From Bursaphelenchus xylophilus (lineage: Eukaryota > Nematoda > Chromadorea > Rhabditida > Aphelenchoididae): a stretch of DNA of 64,000 nucleotides. Made by a program: the position numbers and the translations under genes. Below are positions 12,074 to 22,682 of the stretch, one piece after another (position 1 is the stretch's first letter; each line of letters starts with the position of its first letter). The DNA is taken from assembly GCA_904066235.2 (NCBI GenBank), contig CAJFCV020000004.1:186001-250000 (forward strand), read 5' to 3'. Below the pieces are notes generated by a model. It was given only the letters and a program-made list of their open reading frames with translations. It was not told the origin of the DNA and did no database searches.

Positions 12074-13238
12074 GCGACCAACAAAAGCTGCCCGAGGAAG
12101 TGAAAGGGAATGCGATTTATATACCACTTAACGTCAAGTTCTCATTCGTAACCATGTTAGCACCGTTCTAATTGAATCCTGTGCAGTTGCCTTTCGAAAT
12201 TGCGGCCCGGTAAACTCATTAAGCGCACCGAATTATGGCCGCTTTATTTCTCATAAAATTTAATTTTGTTTTTTCAACGCGACAGGTGCTCCGGCAAGCG
12301 ACCATGTGAGTATCAGGGTGTCGGGAAAATAGTGTGGATTCGTTTGGAATCGTCCGTCATCGCTTTGCGTCGGCTTTCCGCGACTGGAGATTCTCGCGAC
12401 TGCGACACAAATTTTTCTGCGACAAGTCCACATTATTTTTCCGACAGGTATATATAGAAAGTGCCCGATGTGCGGCGATCAGATTTTCCTAAAAATTGGC
12501 AAAAATTTAGACTAATTTTTACAAAGGCATATACGAGATTTCCAGCTCGCGCCTTGCAGAAACCACCGAGATTTTTAGATCGAAACTAGGCAAAAAAAGT
12601 AACGCTTCTTTGCGAATTTTGTCGTCAAAAGTTGAATGGGTATTTCTCCTGAAAAATAATTTTTTTCATGCGAAACTGTCAAGGATCGCTAGGATTCTGC
12701 TCTGCTCTTAATATTTATTTTGTACCCGACCTCGACAATTGGGGGGAAATGATTTTTCTCCCTATTTGGCTGGCCAGACCACACTTTGCCAGCCAGCCCT
12801 CACAAAGACTCCATTTGCGGTCGATTTCAACTCTCCATATACTTAATTGGCGCTGAAAAATCCTAACTTCTGTGCCATAGCCAAAGAGCAGAGCGAAATT
12901 CTAGCGTTTTATTTATCTTCTTGAACTTGGTCCCTTCGACTTTCCGTTGCCATAGGTCATCGCTTATCGTCGCACAAAAAGTTCTGCAACACATAAAAAA
13001 CAGATTGTTCGGAATGCCTTCCTATTATCAGTGTCCCATCAACACATGTCATGGACAATCCCTATGACTTTTAAGAATTCTCGTTCGGAGTTTTCCATCC
13101 AGTACAATGCGGGCCGAGAGGGAATACAAGCCCCTTATCATCAGGGCTTAGCTGTTTATCAGAGAGCAAAGTTGTGTTTATTTAAGGCGACGTCACCGCG
13201 CTGATGTTCGGCGGTTCGTACGGTATTGTATTACCAAA
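12074..13238. other. Intergenic region between SDR and EEP genes
   Basis: A divergent promoter region. It holds a small element at 12321-12446 with about 20-bp inverted ends (TGTCGGGAAAATAGTGTGGA against its near-inverse) and a decayed MITE family A copy at about 12468-12860. The rest shows no coding pattern. Confidence 0.6.
12113..12125 (-). promoter_or_regulatory. Possible TATA element of the SDR gene
   Basis: The minus strand reads GGTATATAAATCG about 45 nt before the ATG at 12073, suitably placed for a core promoter. Inferred from sequence and position only. Confidence 0.45.
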
Positions 13239-15792
13239 ATGTCGCGGCGTCCCGTCGTGTGGTTGTTGATAGTGGCGGCGGGTTTGTTGACGGCGGAGGC
13301 GGCCAGTTTGAAGCTGCGACAGAAGCACTATGAGGTCAAGAAGACGAGGAATGAAGGAGTGACGAAAGATGGGGGAATTGCAAAAAATGAAGGCTCAAAA
13401 TTATGGGTGGGAAAGTACTTGCGGATCATGACCTTCAACACTTGGAATATGGGAGTCTTCATCAACGATGGGCTGAAGAAAATCGCCAAACACATTGCGC
13501 TGAATGATCCGGACATTGCCGGCTTGCAGGTGGGTAATATTGGGTTGAGGAGGCACCCAAAAATATTTTTAAATTTGGCTCAGAATCGGCGAAGTTTTCG
13601 AAAAAATCTGTTTTTAGCCTACGCTTTGCGGAAAATTAAAAATTTTTTTGATCGAAGATTGTCGAAATTCAGTGTCATTTAAAAACAGAGTAAAAAAATT
13701 TCCTCCAAAAAATCAATTTCTTCCACGCGCAATTGGCAAAGATATGGCCAAAAAAGCGTATTTTTCTCTAACCACTCTCCCCATTCCTCGTATTCTCTCG
13801 CAAAAAAATATTAGTTGAAAATCTTGGGTCCCTCCACATAAGCTAAACCTTTTAGGAATTTGGCATATCGCCTATTTATACTAAATACCCCAAATTTCAC
13901 GAAATACTTGGGCCGTAACTTTGGCAAAGTTACAGTTTTTTTCTCACCCCCTTTTCTCTCTGACTCATTGTTATAGGAAGTCCGAGCTCGAGACCAAGTG
14001 GAAGCAGTGGTCAAATTCCTCAACGAAGACAGGATTTATCGATGGTCGTACGTTTATGTGGACAGGTGGAACTGTGCCATTGTTACGAAACATCAAGTAA
14101 GTTTATAGTTTAAAATACGGCACTCGTAATCCTCTATGGCAAAAATAGGCATGAAACTTTTCGTGCCGAAAAGTTTCATGCCTATCTCTAAAAAGTGGAG
14201 AGCACAAACTAAACAAAAACAATTTTCGTATGTTTTTCAGCTCAATGAGAGCACGTTGGTCACCGTTTATTCCGGCGTTGGCGTTCAAGTCATCCTGGAT
14301 AGCAAGCGCAAAGTCACCATCTACTCGTTGCACATGGACTACACCGACTACGGACCGTACGCCCTGATGTATCGACAAATGAATGATGTTGCGATTGTGG
14401 ACTACGGCGAATGTCATGGATACTGGAGTAGGGACATTTTTGATATTTTTTGAGCCAATGTTGAGGCTATTAAATAAACACAAAATGTCTCAATTTCTTT
14501 CAGCTCGCTGTGCGAACGCGAAAGAGCTGGTCGGCAGTGCGCCTTTTAAGGCAGCCTTGGACCGCGTGGATACGGAGCCAGTCTTTGTGGTCGGCGACTT
14601 CAACTCCCCATCGCATTTGGACTACACGGAAGCAACAAGGTTAGTACTAGTCGTTCCAGAGCGTAGACTTTTTCCGCGACGCACAGTGCATTTTTCCACT
14701 TTTTGCACTGTGCAGTGTCTGTCGCACGAGTCAAAAGTGAATTGCGACGAAGCCGAAAAACCTTGCGCCGCGACGATTTTTCAATTGCACGGTGCAAAAG
14801 TCAATTGCACAGTGCGGAAAGCTTACGGCAAAAAGCTCTCACTTTTGAAGTGCATTTTGAACTTTTTCCCAGGCTTGTCGCCAACGCACAGTGCATTTTT
14901 CCCTTTTTGCACTGTGCAAAACATAAAAATTTCTTTTGCACAGTGCATTTTGAAATTTTTCCCACGTTTCTCGCCAACGCACAATGCATTTTCTCTGTTT
15001 GCACAGTGCATCCCAGACATTTTCCCATGCTTGTCGCCAACGCACAGTGCATCCTGAACATTTTCCCACGCTTGTCGCCAACGAAAATTGCATTTTCTCT
15101 TTTTGCACTGTGCAAACCATAAAATGCCGGTTGCACTGTGCAAATTCTTCTCGCGCGGCGATATTTCCGATGCACGGTGCGAAACCAAAAAAGTGAAAGG
15201 CACAGTGCAAAATGCGGGTTTTTTGTGCACAGTGCAGGCCGCGATAAAAAGTCCATGCACTTTATGAAAATATTATTTATAAATTTTGATTTTTTTTGCT
15301 TTCTTCGAGCTGAAAATTTAGGTGGTTTCTGCAAAGCGCGATCTGAAAAATGTCGTCTGTCTTCTTTGAACCCCCACCTAGATGTGTCCCAAGTTTTGTT
15401 CAAAAATTTTTTCCTTGATCCGACCTCTCACAACTTCAATATAACACTTCCTTTGCAGACATCTCCACGGCGGTTGGGTGTACCAATGGCCGGCCACATT
15501 TATCCTCCAAAATGGGACCGGCCTCATCGACTCTTTTCGCGAGTTGTACCCGGATCCGGTAACGCATCCCGGCACTTCGTGGTCCACGGTGAACCAGTTC
15601 ATCGGCGGCTGGAATTACACGATTCCCGAGCCGCAGGACCGAATCGACTACATCCTGTACAGAAGTGACAACTTGAAGACGGTACGGAGTGAGCGATACG
15701 CCGGCGACTTCCTGCCCTATCCCAATCCGGTGGAGGATAACGACTGGCCTTCCGATCATTATGCGTTCATCTCGGATTTCAAAGGATTTTAG
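13239..15792 (+). CDS. Secreted endonuclease/exonuclease/phosphatase-family enzyme
   Basis: Exons 13239-13529, 13977-14096, 14241-14427, 14504-14639 and 15459-15792; 355 residues with agreeing phases. Residues 1-21 form a signal peptide (basic start, VVWLLIVAAGLL core), so the product is secreted or lumenal. The EEP fold motifs are complete: FNTWN (66-70), LQEV with Glu98, GDFNSPSH with Asp231 and Asn233, DRIDY with Asp308, and SDHYAF with Asp344-His345. These are the metal-binding and catalytic positions of the DNase I, neutral sphingomyelinase and inositol phosphatase superfamily. Which substrate this member cleaves (nucleic acid, phospholipid or phosphosugar) cannot be decided from the sequence. 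A 39-residue Lys-rich linker lies between signal peptide and domain. The start ATG is the only one consistent with the signal peptide. Confidence 0.9.
14690..15245. repeat. Cluster of TGCACTGTGCA palindromes in the last EEP intron
   Basis: More than fifteen copies of TTGCACTGTGCAA-like palindromes (CACAGTGCA or CACTGTGCA) lie 20 to 60 bp apart, often next to TTGTCGCCAACG and CATTTTC. Long open frames on both strands here result from the repeat. The same palindrome forms the array at 18.1-18.95 kb. Confidence 0.92.
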
Positions 15793-16190
15793 AAAATTTA
15801 CAATTAATGTAGAAACTGTTGTTAGGAAAGATTCTTGAAGTTGGAAGCTCAGATTTTGAAAAAAAAAATATTTTTTGTGGTAAGGGGGGACCAAGGCAAA
15901 TTTTTTTTAAATCAAAGTTTTCATGGAAAAATTCGCAAAAAAAAATTGTAATTTTTTGGCCAACTTTTGACCCAAAAATCTCGGCCGTTTCTGTAAAGCG
16001 AGAGTTCGGGTCTTGCATACGTTTTGAAAAAAAAAATATTATAAAATTATGCGGAGTTTCATCAAAATCTGAGCTTTGCACTTCGAGTAATGTTCATTTT
16101 TGGTATTTATATTAATGTTTTATTTATTATTTTTTTGTAAAATACGTTTAAACCAGTAAAAAATTCAAAAATTCAAAAAAAAAAAATTTT
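15793..16190. other. Convergent intergenic region between EEP and GatA genes
   Basis: Holds a degraded piece of an interspersed repeat (GGTAAGGGGGGACCAAGG at about 15880, then CTCGGCCGTTTCTG and TTTCATCAAAATCTGAG), also seen near 6570 and 16740. No gene seen. Confidence 0.5.
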
Positions 16191-19100
16191 TCATCTAATG
16201 TCATGTAAAAACTTTCCTAATTGAATGCACTTTTCGTCCTTCAAATAATCGCAAATCAGCTGCATTCCGATCGGAAATCCTAGGCCACAGTGGCCATAAG
16301 GGACGGAAATCGCCGGCAATCCGCAGAGATTTGCGGATTGCGTGAAGAAATCGTCTTTTCGCTTTTCCTCCAGCGATTTCTTGAGGACTTCGCTGAACAG
16401 GGGCGCTGAATGTGAGGTTGAAGGGACCAATAGGGCGTCAACTTGGCCGAAAGCCCGTTGAAAATCTTGTTGAATGAGGCGGCGGACTTTGGCGGCTTGG
16501 AGGAAATATTTTCCGCGGTTTCTGGAAACAAATTTATATTTATATCGCTCATAAATTTTTTTTGATTTTTTTTCTTTTTTTTTGACCAAAAATCTCCCAA
16601 AATTGCGATTTTTTCGATTTTTTCAGTGAAAACTTGATGTTTAAAAATTTAATATGCCAGTAAAAAAGTTAAAACCGCATATTAATTTTTTTAGAAATCC
16701 ATTTTCAAATAAAAACGAAAAAAAATTATTTTCACCGTCAGGGGGGACCAAGGTGGACAAAATTTCAAATTCCAGGAAAAATAATCCTCAGATTTTGTTG
16801 AAACTTGGCGCAAATTTACATTTGTGATCTTTCTAGCTCGCGTTTTGCAGAATCATCAAGACTTTTCCGGTAAAAAATTGAAAAATTTATCTTTTTTTAC
16901 GAGGGAATGGTCTGAACTTCCCCCGGCGTTTGGGAAAGTGACTAGTACAGGTGGATAGAGCAGGTCAACTTTGCTAAAAAGAGCCACTTTCCAGCTGCGA
17001 AATAAGCCTAGCCGACGAGAAAAACCGACCGAAAGTTCCGAAAAAATTTCCTCTTTCTCTTCCCTCGGAAAAGAAGAGCGGTGTCCAGTGGTTCGGTTAG
17101 CCGAGTGGATAAAGCATCCGCTCGATATTCTTTTGGGGGTTGGTTCGATTCCGGGGTCTCGCGAAGGACCGTGTAAAGCTTTGATGGGCAAGATCAAACT
17201 CTAATAACCAAAAAAAATATATTTTGCCATTTTTATACGTTTTATAGGGGCATTATACCAAAACAATATTCGTCAACAAATGAATTTTTTGGGTGTTTAC
17301 GAACCTTCAAAGCGATGGAACGTCGAAGTTATACTCGTTTGGGGATAGACTTGTCTTTGAAAAAGGCAAAATAATTTTTTTGGGTTGTCAGAATTTTATC
17401 TTGCTCATCGAAGCCTTGTCACGGTCCCCGGAATCGAACCAACCCTCAAAAGAATATCGAGCGGATGCTTTATCCACTCGGCTAATCGAACCACTGGACA
17501 CCGCTCTTCTTTTCCGAGGGAAGAGAAAGAGGAAATTTTTGTGGAACTTTCGGTCGATTTTTCTCGTCGGCTAGGCTTATTTCGCAGCTGGAAAATGGTT
17601 CTTTTTACCAAAGTTGACCTGCTCTATCCACCTGTACTAGTCATTTTCCCGAACGCTGGGGGAAGTTCAGACCATTCCCTCGTTAGCTGAAAAAAATATT
17701 TTTCAAACTACAAAGTCCGCCGAATGCTCGTTTTGATAGCAGGATTACTTCCCCAAACTCTTGCAACGAAACATTGATCAGATTGATAAGAAACAAAGAC
17801 GGATTATAGACTTATAGCAACAATGTACAATTTCACGATACAAAAACCTTGTTTCTGACTTATAAACAAAAAAAATTTTTTATGAAATTGGAATTAAAAC
17901 TTCTAAAAATCTCAATTTTGCCAAGTTCCATCAAAATCCACAAGAAATTTTATAGTCAAAAAGTATAAAAATCCCAATTTCCAACCCAGAAAAAAACCGT
18001 TGCAAAAATTTTTTCGATCAAAAAATCTCAATAAATCTGCAAACAGCGGGCTAAAAATCCCATTCCACTCCGTTCGCAAAGTCGCTGGGGCGATTTCGGC
18101 GACACGCACTGTGCAAAAACAAAAGATCACTTTGCACCGTGCAATCTGTTGCTTTTTGCACTGTGCAATCGGACTTTTTGGGGTGTCGCTCGCACCCTGA
18201 CTTTTTCTGCACAGTGCAAAACCCAAAAGTGTGCACTGTGCGAAAACAAAAATTCAATTTGCACTGTGCAATTTGTTGCTTTTTGCACTGTGCAATAGGC
18301 TGTTTTGGGAGTGTCGCTCGCACCCTGACTTTTTCTGCACTGTGCAAACACCAAAAGTGTGCACTGTGCAAAAGCAAAAGGTCACTTTGCACCGTGCAAT
18401 TTGTCGCTTTTGCACTGTGCAATAGGCTTTTTTTTGGGGTGTCGCTCGCACCCTGAATTTTTCTGCACTGTGCAAAAACCAAAAGTATGCACTGTGCAAA
18501 AACAAAAGGTCACTTTGCACCGTGAAATTTATTGCTTGTTGCACTGTGCGAATGGCTTTTTTCCAAGCTGTCGCTCGCACCCTGACTTTTTCTGCACTGT
18601 GCAAAAACAAAAGTTCAATTTGCACCGTGCAATTTGTCGCTTTTGCACTGTGCAATCGGACTTTTTGGGGTGTCGCTCGCACCCTGACTTTTTCTGCACA
18701 GTGCAAAAGCCAAAAGTATGCACTGTGCAAAAACAAAAGGTCACTTTGCACCGTGAAATTTATTGCTTGTTGCACCGTGCAAATGGCTTTTTTTCAAGCT
18801 GTCGCTCGCACCCTGACTTTTTCTGCACCGTGCAAAAACAAAAGGTCACTTTGCACCGTGCAATTTGTCGCTTTTGCACAGTGCAATTTCTTGCATTTTG
18901 CACTGTGCAATAGGCTTTTTTGGGGGCGTCGCTCGCACCCTGACTTTTCTGTGCAATGCCAAAAATCGCTCCAGCAACTTTACTAGCAGCCTTGTAATAG
19001 GTGTAAAATTCGAACCAATATTTTTTCCAGCATCCATAAAAAATTTTTTTAACTCACTCTTTCAAGTTGAAAAAATTGCCGGCAAAAATGCGACGTCTCA

Positions 19101-19503
19101 CAACTGGCGAAAAGGCTTCGGTCCTCGATCTCGCGATCATCTCTTGGAACGAATCCCCTTCGCTCTCACTTCTATGGCCATAAAAGATGGCCAGATATCG
19201 GGCCATATTGGATTGGACGTCCGACGCCGTCAAGATGTGATAGCAACTCAGAGAATACGGTGAGTTGGGCAGTGAGACCTCCTCCACAACTTCGGCGCCG
19301 GCTTCGCGGAGCCGGCTAACGGCATGACGCCACAACTTGAGGGTGTCGTCGGAGACATAATCGTTGTGGAATTCCTTTGGAATACCGATTTTGATGCCTT
19401 TTAGGGATTGCGGAAGGTCATCGGCAGTGCTTGGGGGCAAATCCAGGCTGGTCAGGTCACGAGGATCTTTTCCGAGGCAAATTTCTGAAAATTTTAAAAA
19501 ATT

Positions 19504-19541
<38 letters not shown>

Positions 19542-22483
19542 ATTTTTTGCCAATTTTATGGTGAAAAAATAAAGATTTTGTTGAAATATTCTAACAAGTC
19601 TATAAAATTTCCAAACCAAAAAAAAGTTTTATTTTCAAACTGATTTGATCAAAAAATGTCGTTTATTTTTTCCAAACGCGGGCCAAAAAACGCACGGTGC
19701 ATAAACATGTCAAGACTTCCCAAGTTTTATCAAAATTCAAGAGCCAGAATCAAAAAAAGATCAAAAAAATCTCACCAAAATATTTCTGAGCATCCTCCGC
19801 GGAGTGGGTGAAGAAAGACGGGGTGTCGAATGCATTGCACAAGGGTACCAGGCCATATCGACTCATCAGGCCATAGGACGGCTTGAACCCGAAGACTCCA
19901 CAAAACGAGGCCGGGTTTCTGGTCGATCCTCCGGTATCACTTCCGATGGAACTGTAAAAAATATTTTTTCTTTGTGAGCTTGCGTTCGGTCTAGCATAAT
20001 CTTTTATGCAAGAATTTTAGCTCGTCCTATACTCCCGGACATATCTCTCTGACCACCCTTTAACTGGGCTGTTAATTGAGCTACATGTTCCAAATTTTAA
20101 CTGCACTTTCAAGAAGAGGTGCAAAACATTTGGTAAAACGGAACTTTCCATCCTTGCACTTTAAGGGCAGTTTTTTCGACATTTTCAAAAAAAGGGTGGA
20201 CAGAATTTTCTGATCACTTAGGTAAATTGTTCGCAACTGCCGAAAAATGTTTGCCACGGGGCTAAAACTGCTTATACTGCATAGCACAGACGTACCGCAT
20301 ATATTTACGGAAAAAAATCGAGGAGTAGTAACATACGTCGCAAGGGGTTGTGCATTCTGCGCATTACGCGATTTGGTTAGTATACGACGGCTCGAGGTGG
20401 GCTAGAAGGATAAAAAACGTACAAGATTCTGTAATTGATCACACATGGTCAATCTCCGTCCATCATACCGAGGGATGTTAAGGATTTCATCAAGCATGTG
20501 CAAAATCATTACAAAACTGACCAGCCGGCCGGACTTTAGCGGCCTGTAACTTTTTCAGAATCAGCCCAAACTGGCTGAAATTAAACATGGCTTAGCCCTA
20601 TACAATGAAGAATAAAGTTATATTAGTGCTGACCCGGCCTCATGAAATTTCGGGGTGAAATTACGCGATAACGCAAACTTGAGGATTTTTTGGCAAAATT
20701 TGACCATTTTGTAATTACAAAATCGGAAAAGTTGCGCTTTTTTGGACTTTTGCGTTAGTGCGCGCACGAAATGCGAAGATAACGGGAGATTACTATCCCA
20801 GTTCTTCAGTATTCACCAAAGAGTACTGTAGGGGATTTCTAGACTGATTTAATAAAAACGCCTGCGGTTATGATCAATTATTCAGAGATCGGCTACTCCT
20901 AGGTGATTTGCTTAAGGCGTTAATGGCATATTTCACATTGCAGTGTAGTAAGATCTTGTATCACTACCTCCAATGAGTTCCTTATTACTTTTACTGAAAC
21001 AAAAAAGTCGTCCTTGCCGCATAGGGCGTGATTTTAACGAGAAAAAGAGCGCTGCAAGAATACGAGTTGCTTGAGGGCACACGCCGAATTTGGTGGTAAA
21101 AAGCATACCCATCATCCTTGTAGGTCCCTTAATAGTGTTCGAAGATAACTGAACCATGTCGCTTACTCAAGGAGGCTGAGAAAACTTTAGTTATTTTAGG
21201 TGATCAGAAAGTTTTGTCCACCAATTTTTGAAAAAACCGGCATAACTCGCCTAAGGACAGAGACACGAAAAACAATTTTATGTGGCACATTCTGTCTGTC
21301 ATGACTAGTATACGTGCCAAGTTTCAAAGCGATTGCGTTATATTGACTTGAGATATGGGTGGTCAGAAATTTATGTCCGGGAGTATATGACTAATTTTTT
21401 TTTAATTTTTGGTCGAGAAGAATGAAAATTAAAAAAAATCGATTTTCAAAATGAAAATTCGGAGTCCACTCTTTTAAATTTCCTACAAAAAAACGTGTTT
21501 TTCCAGCTGAAATCTTCAAGGATAACATCAAAAAATTGGTTTTCTCTAACCGTCTCCTCGTTTTCCATAATCTCTCATTTTTAAAAAAATTGAATTTCTC
21601 GAATTTTTCAGCAAAAATTGGTCAAAAATTTTATTCATAAGTCCTTCACACTTTCCACAAAAAAATTTTCCCCACCTTTTCAGCCACTAAAAATATCAAC
21701 TTACACATCAGCGAAGCCTTCAGCGATAGCCACCGCCGATCCACCAGAGCTTCCGCCGGCGACTCGGAAGTCATTTTCTCTCCTTTCCCGATCTCTCGGG
21801 TTCCCGACCGGTCCGAAGTGCGAGTTAATCGAGGAGGAGCCCATTCCAAATTCGTCCATATTCGCCTTGCCGATCAAGCATCCGCCGGCGGCGAAAAGCC
21901 GCGAAGCGATCGTCGCCGTGTATGGAGCGATGTAATTTTCGAGCATCTTTGAGGCACAGGTCATCTTCACATCTTCCACACTGAAAAACGATAAATTTTT
22001 AAATCAAAAACCATCAAAAACAAAAAAAAAATTTTTTTGAGGTACCTCAAATTTTTTTCGATTGTCCTCAAACTTGGCCTAGACACTCATCATAGGTCAC
22101 ATATCAACCCCTCAAAACATTAGCCAAGCCTCTTCACCCGCAGCGGAGATATGGAACTTTTGTTGAGAGAGCACACAAAATGAGGAGAGTCGGTCAGACA
22201 AAAATTGTTTTTTCTGCAAATCGCGAGCCAAATCGTCCAAAAATGTCACAAAAAGTTTTATTCTGATTTTCTCCCAAACTTCAGTAAAATTGAAACATTT
22301 CTTGCAAGAAATTTCATCAACTCACGCAAAATTATCCTTGATGACCACACTAAACGGTCGTTTCCCATTTTTCACATGCTCTTCGGCCTGTTTCTTTGCC
22401 AAATCGAAGGTCTCTGTGATCAAGCTATTAAATTCTCGGCTTTTGGAGGCCTTCTCAATTGCTTTTAATATCGAATTTACCAT
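16191..22483 (-). CDS. gatA: Glutamyl-tRNA(Gln) amidotransferase subunit A, mitochondrial (GatA/QRSL1)
   Basis: Exons in coding order: 22483-22326, 21980-21705, 19951-19776, 19484-19058, 16521-16191; 455 residues. It is an amidase-signature enzyme. The Ser-cisSer-Lys triad is visible as Lys49 in VVIKDNF, Ser130 in GGSSGGSA and Ser154 in [19 protein letters not shown] and [12 protein letters not shown] are typical of GatA rather than fatty-acid amide hydrolases. GatA releases ammonia from glutamine so that misacylated Glu-tRNA(Gln) can be amidated; in animals it works with GatB and GatC in mitochondria. No clear targeting peptide precedes Met1. The acceptor at 22509 leaves frame open upstream of this ATG, so a short upstream exon is possible, but that acceptor also fits a spliced-leader site. 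An out-of-frame 6-codon uORF starts 2 nt after it. Introns of 1.75 and 2.5 kb carry transposon and satellite DNA. Confidence 0.92.
16899..17682. mobile_element. Inverted pair of tRNA-derived SINE-like elements
   Basis: Arms 16899-17202 and 17385-17682 are near-perfect inverse copies about 300 bp long around a 182-bp spacer, in the last GatA intron. Each arm has a pol III A-box-like TTAGCCGAGTGGATAAAGC followed 30 to 40 bp later by a B-box GGTTCGATTCC. Acceptor and T stems do not pair properly, so this is a tRNA-derived repeat rather than a functional tRNA gene. Confidence 0.75.
18095..18960. repeat. Satellite of about 128 bp built from TGCACTGTGCA palindromes
   Basis: The marker GTCGCTCGCACCCTG recurs at 18185, 18313, 18441, 18570, 18672, 18801 and 18928, giving seven units of 127 to 129 bp with one of 102 bp. 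Each unit holds three to four TTTGCACTGTGCAAA-type palindromes. It lies inside the 2.5-kb last intron of GatA. Long open frames on both strands are by-products. Confidence 0.95.
20032..21383. mobile_element. Decayed Tc1/mariner-like element with 26-bp terminal repeats, TA-flanked
   Basis: The left end CTCCCGGACATATCTCTCTG and the inverse right end ATTTATGTCCGGGAG match in about 23 of 26 positions over the terminal repeats. Both ends are bordered by TA (20030-20031 and 21384-21385), the classic target duplication of Tc1/mariner elements. No intact transposase frame is seen in the 1352 bp between. It lies in GatA intron 2. Confidence 0.75.
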
Positions 22484-22508
22484 GATTACCTTCTCCTTGA
22501 CGTCATCT

Positions 22509-22682
22509 CTGAAATAGTTCAAAAATTTTCATTTTTCGACAAAAGATCGATCTCAAATATTCAGTATTTATTGAATCAACCTTTTCATACAAACTGGGAT
22601 AGAAAATAGAGATCTCTTCTTTTTATTATCAACAAAATTGTAACTATTATAACAAGAGGTATAAACAACGATAATAAATAAG
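22509..22682 (-). promoter_or_regulatory. cpsf-4 / gatA intercistronic region with poly(A) signal and trans-splice acceptor
   Basis: On the minus strand, AATAAA lies at 22572-22567, 110 nt after the cpsf-4 stop. The acceptor AACTATTTCAG (G at 22509) follows about 58 nt later. The spacing matches nematode intercistronic regions processed by SL2-type trans-splicing. Confidence 0.6.

Noticed and set aside
14383..15403. Long open frames on both strands rich in Cys, His and Phe
   Set aside because: They come from the CACTGTGCA palindromes, which have no stop in several frames; intron sequence of the EEP gene.
17090..17180. Possible tRNA gene
   Set aside because: A and B boxes are present but T and acceptor stems do not pair and an inverse copy lies nearby; better explained as a SINE.
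18051..18986. Overlapping 130 to 185-codon frames on both strands
   Set aside because: Repeat-derived, present in all frames of the 128-bp satellite; no splice or family support.
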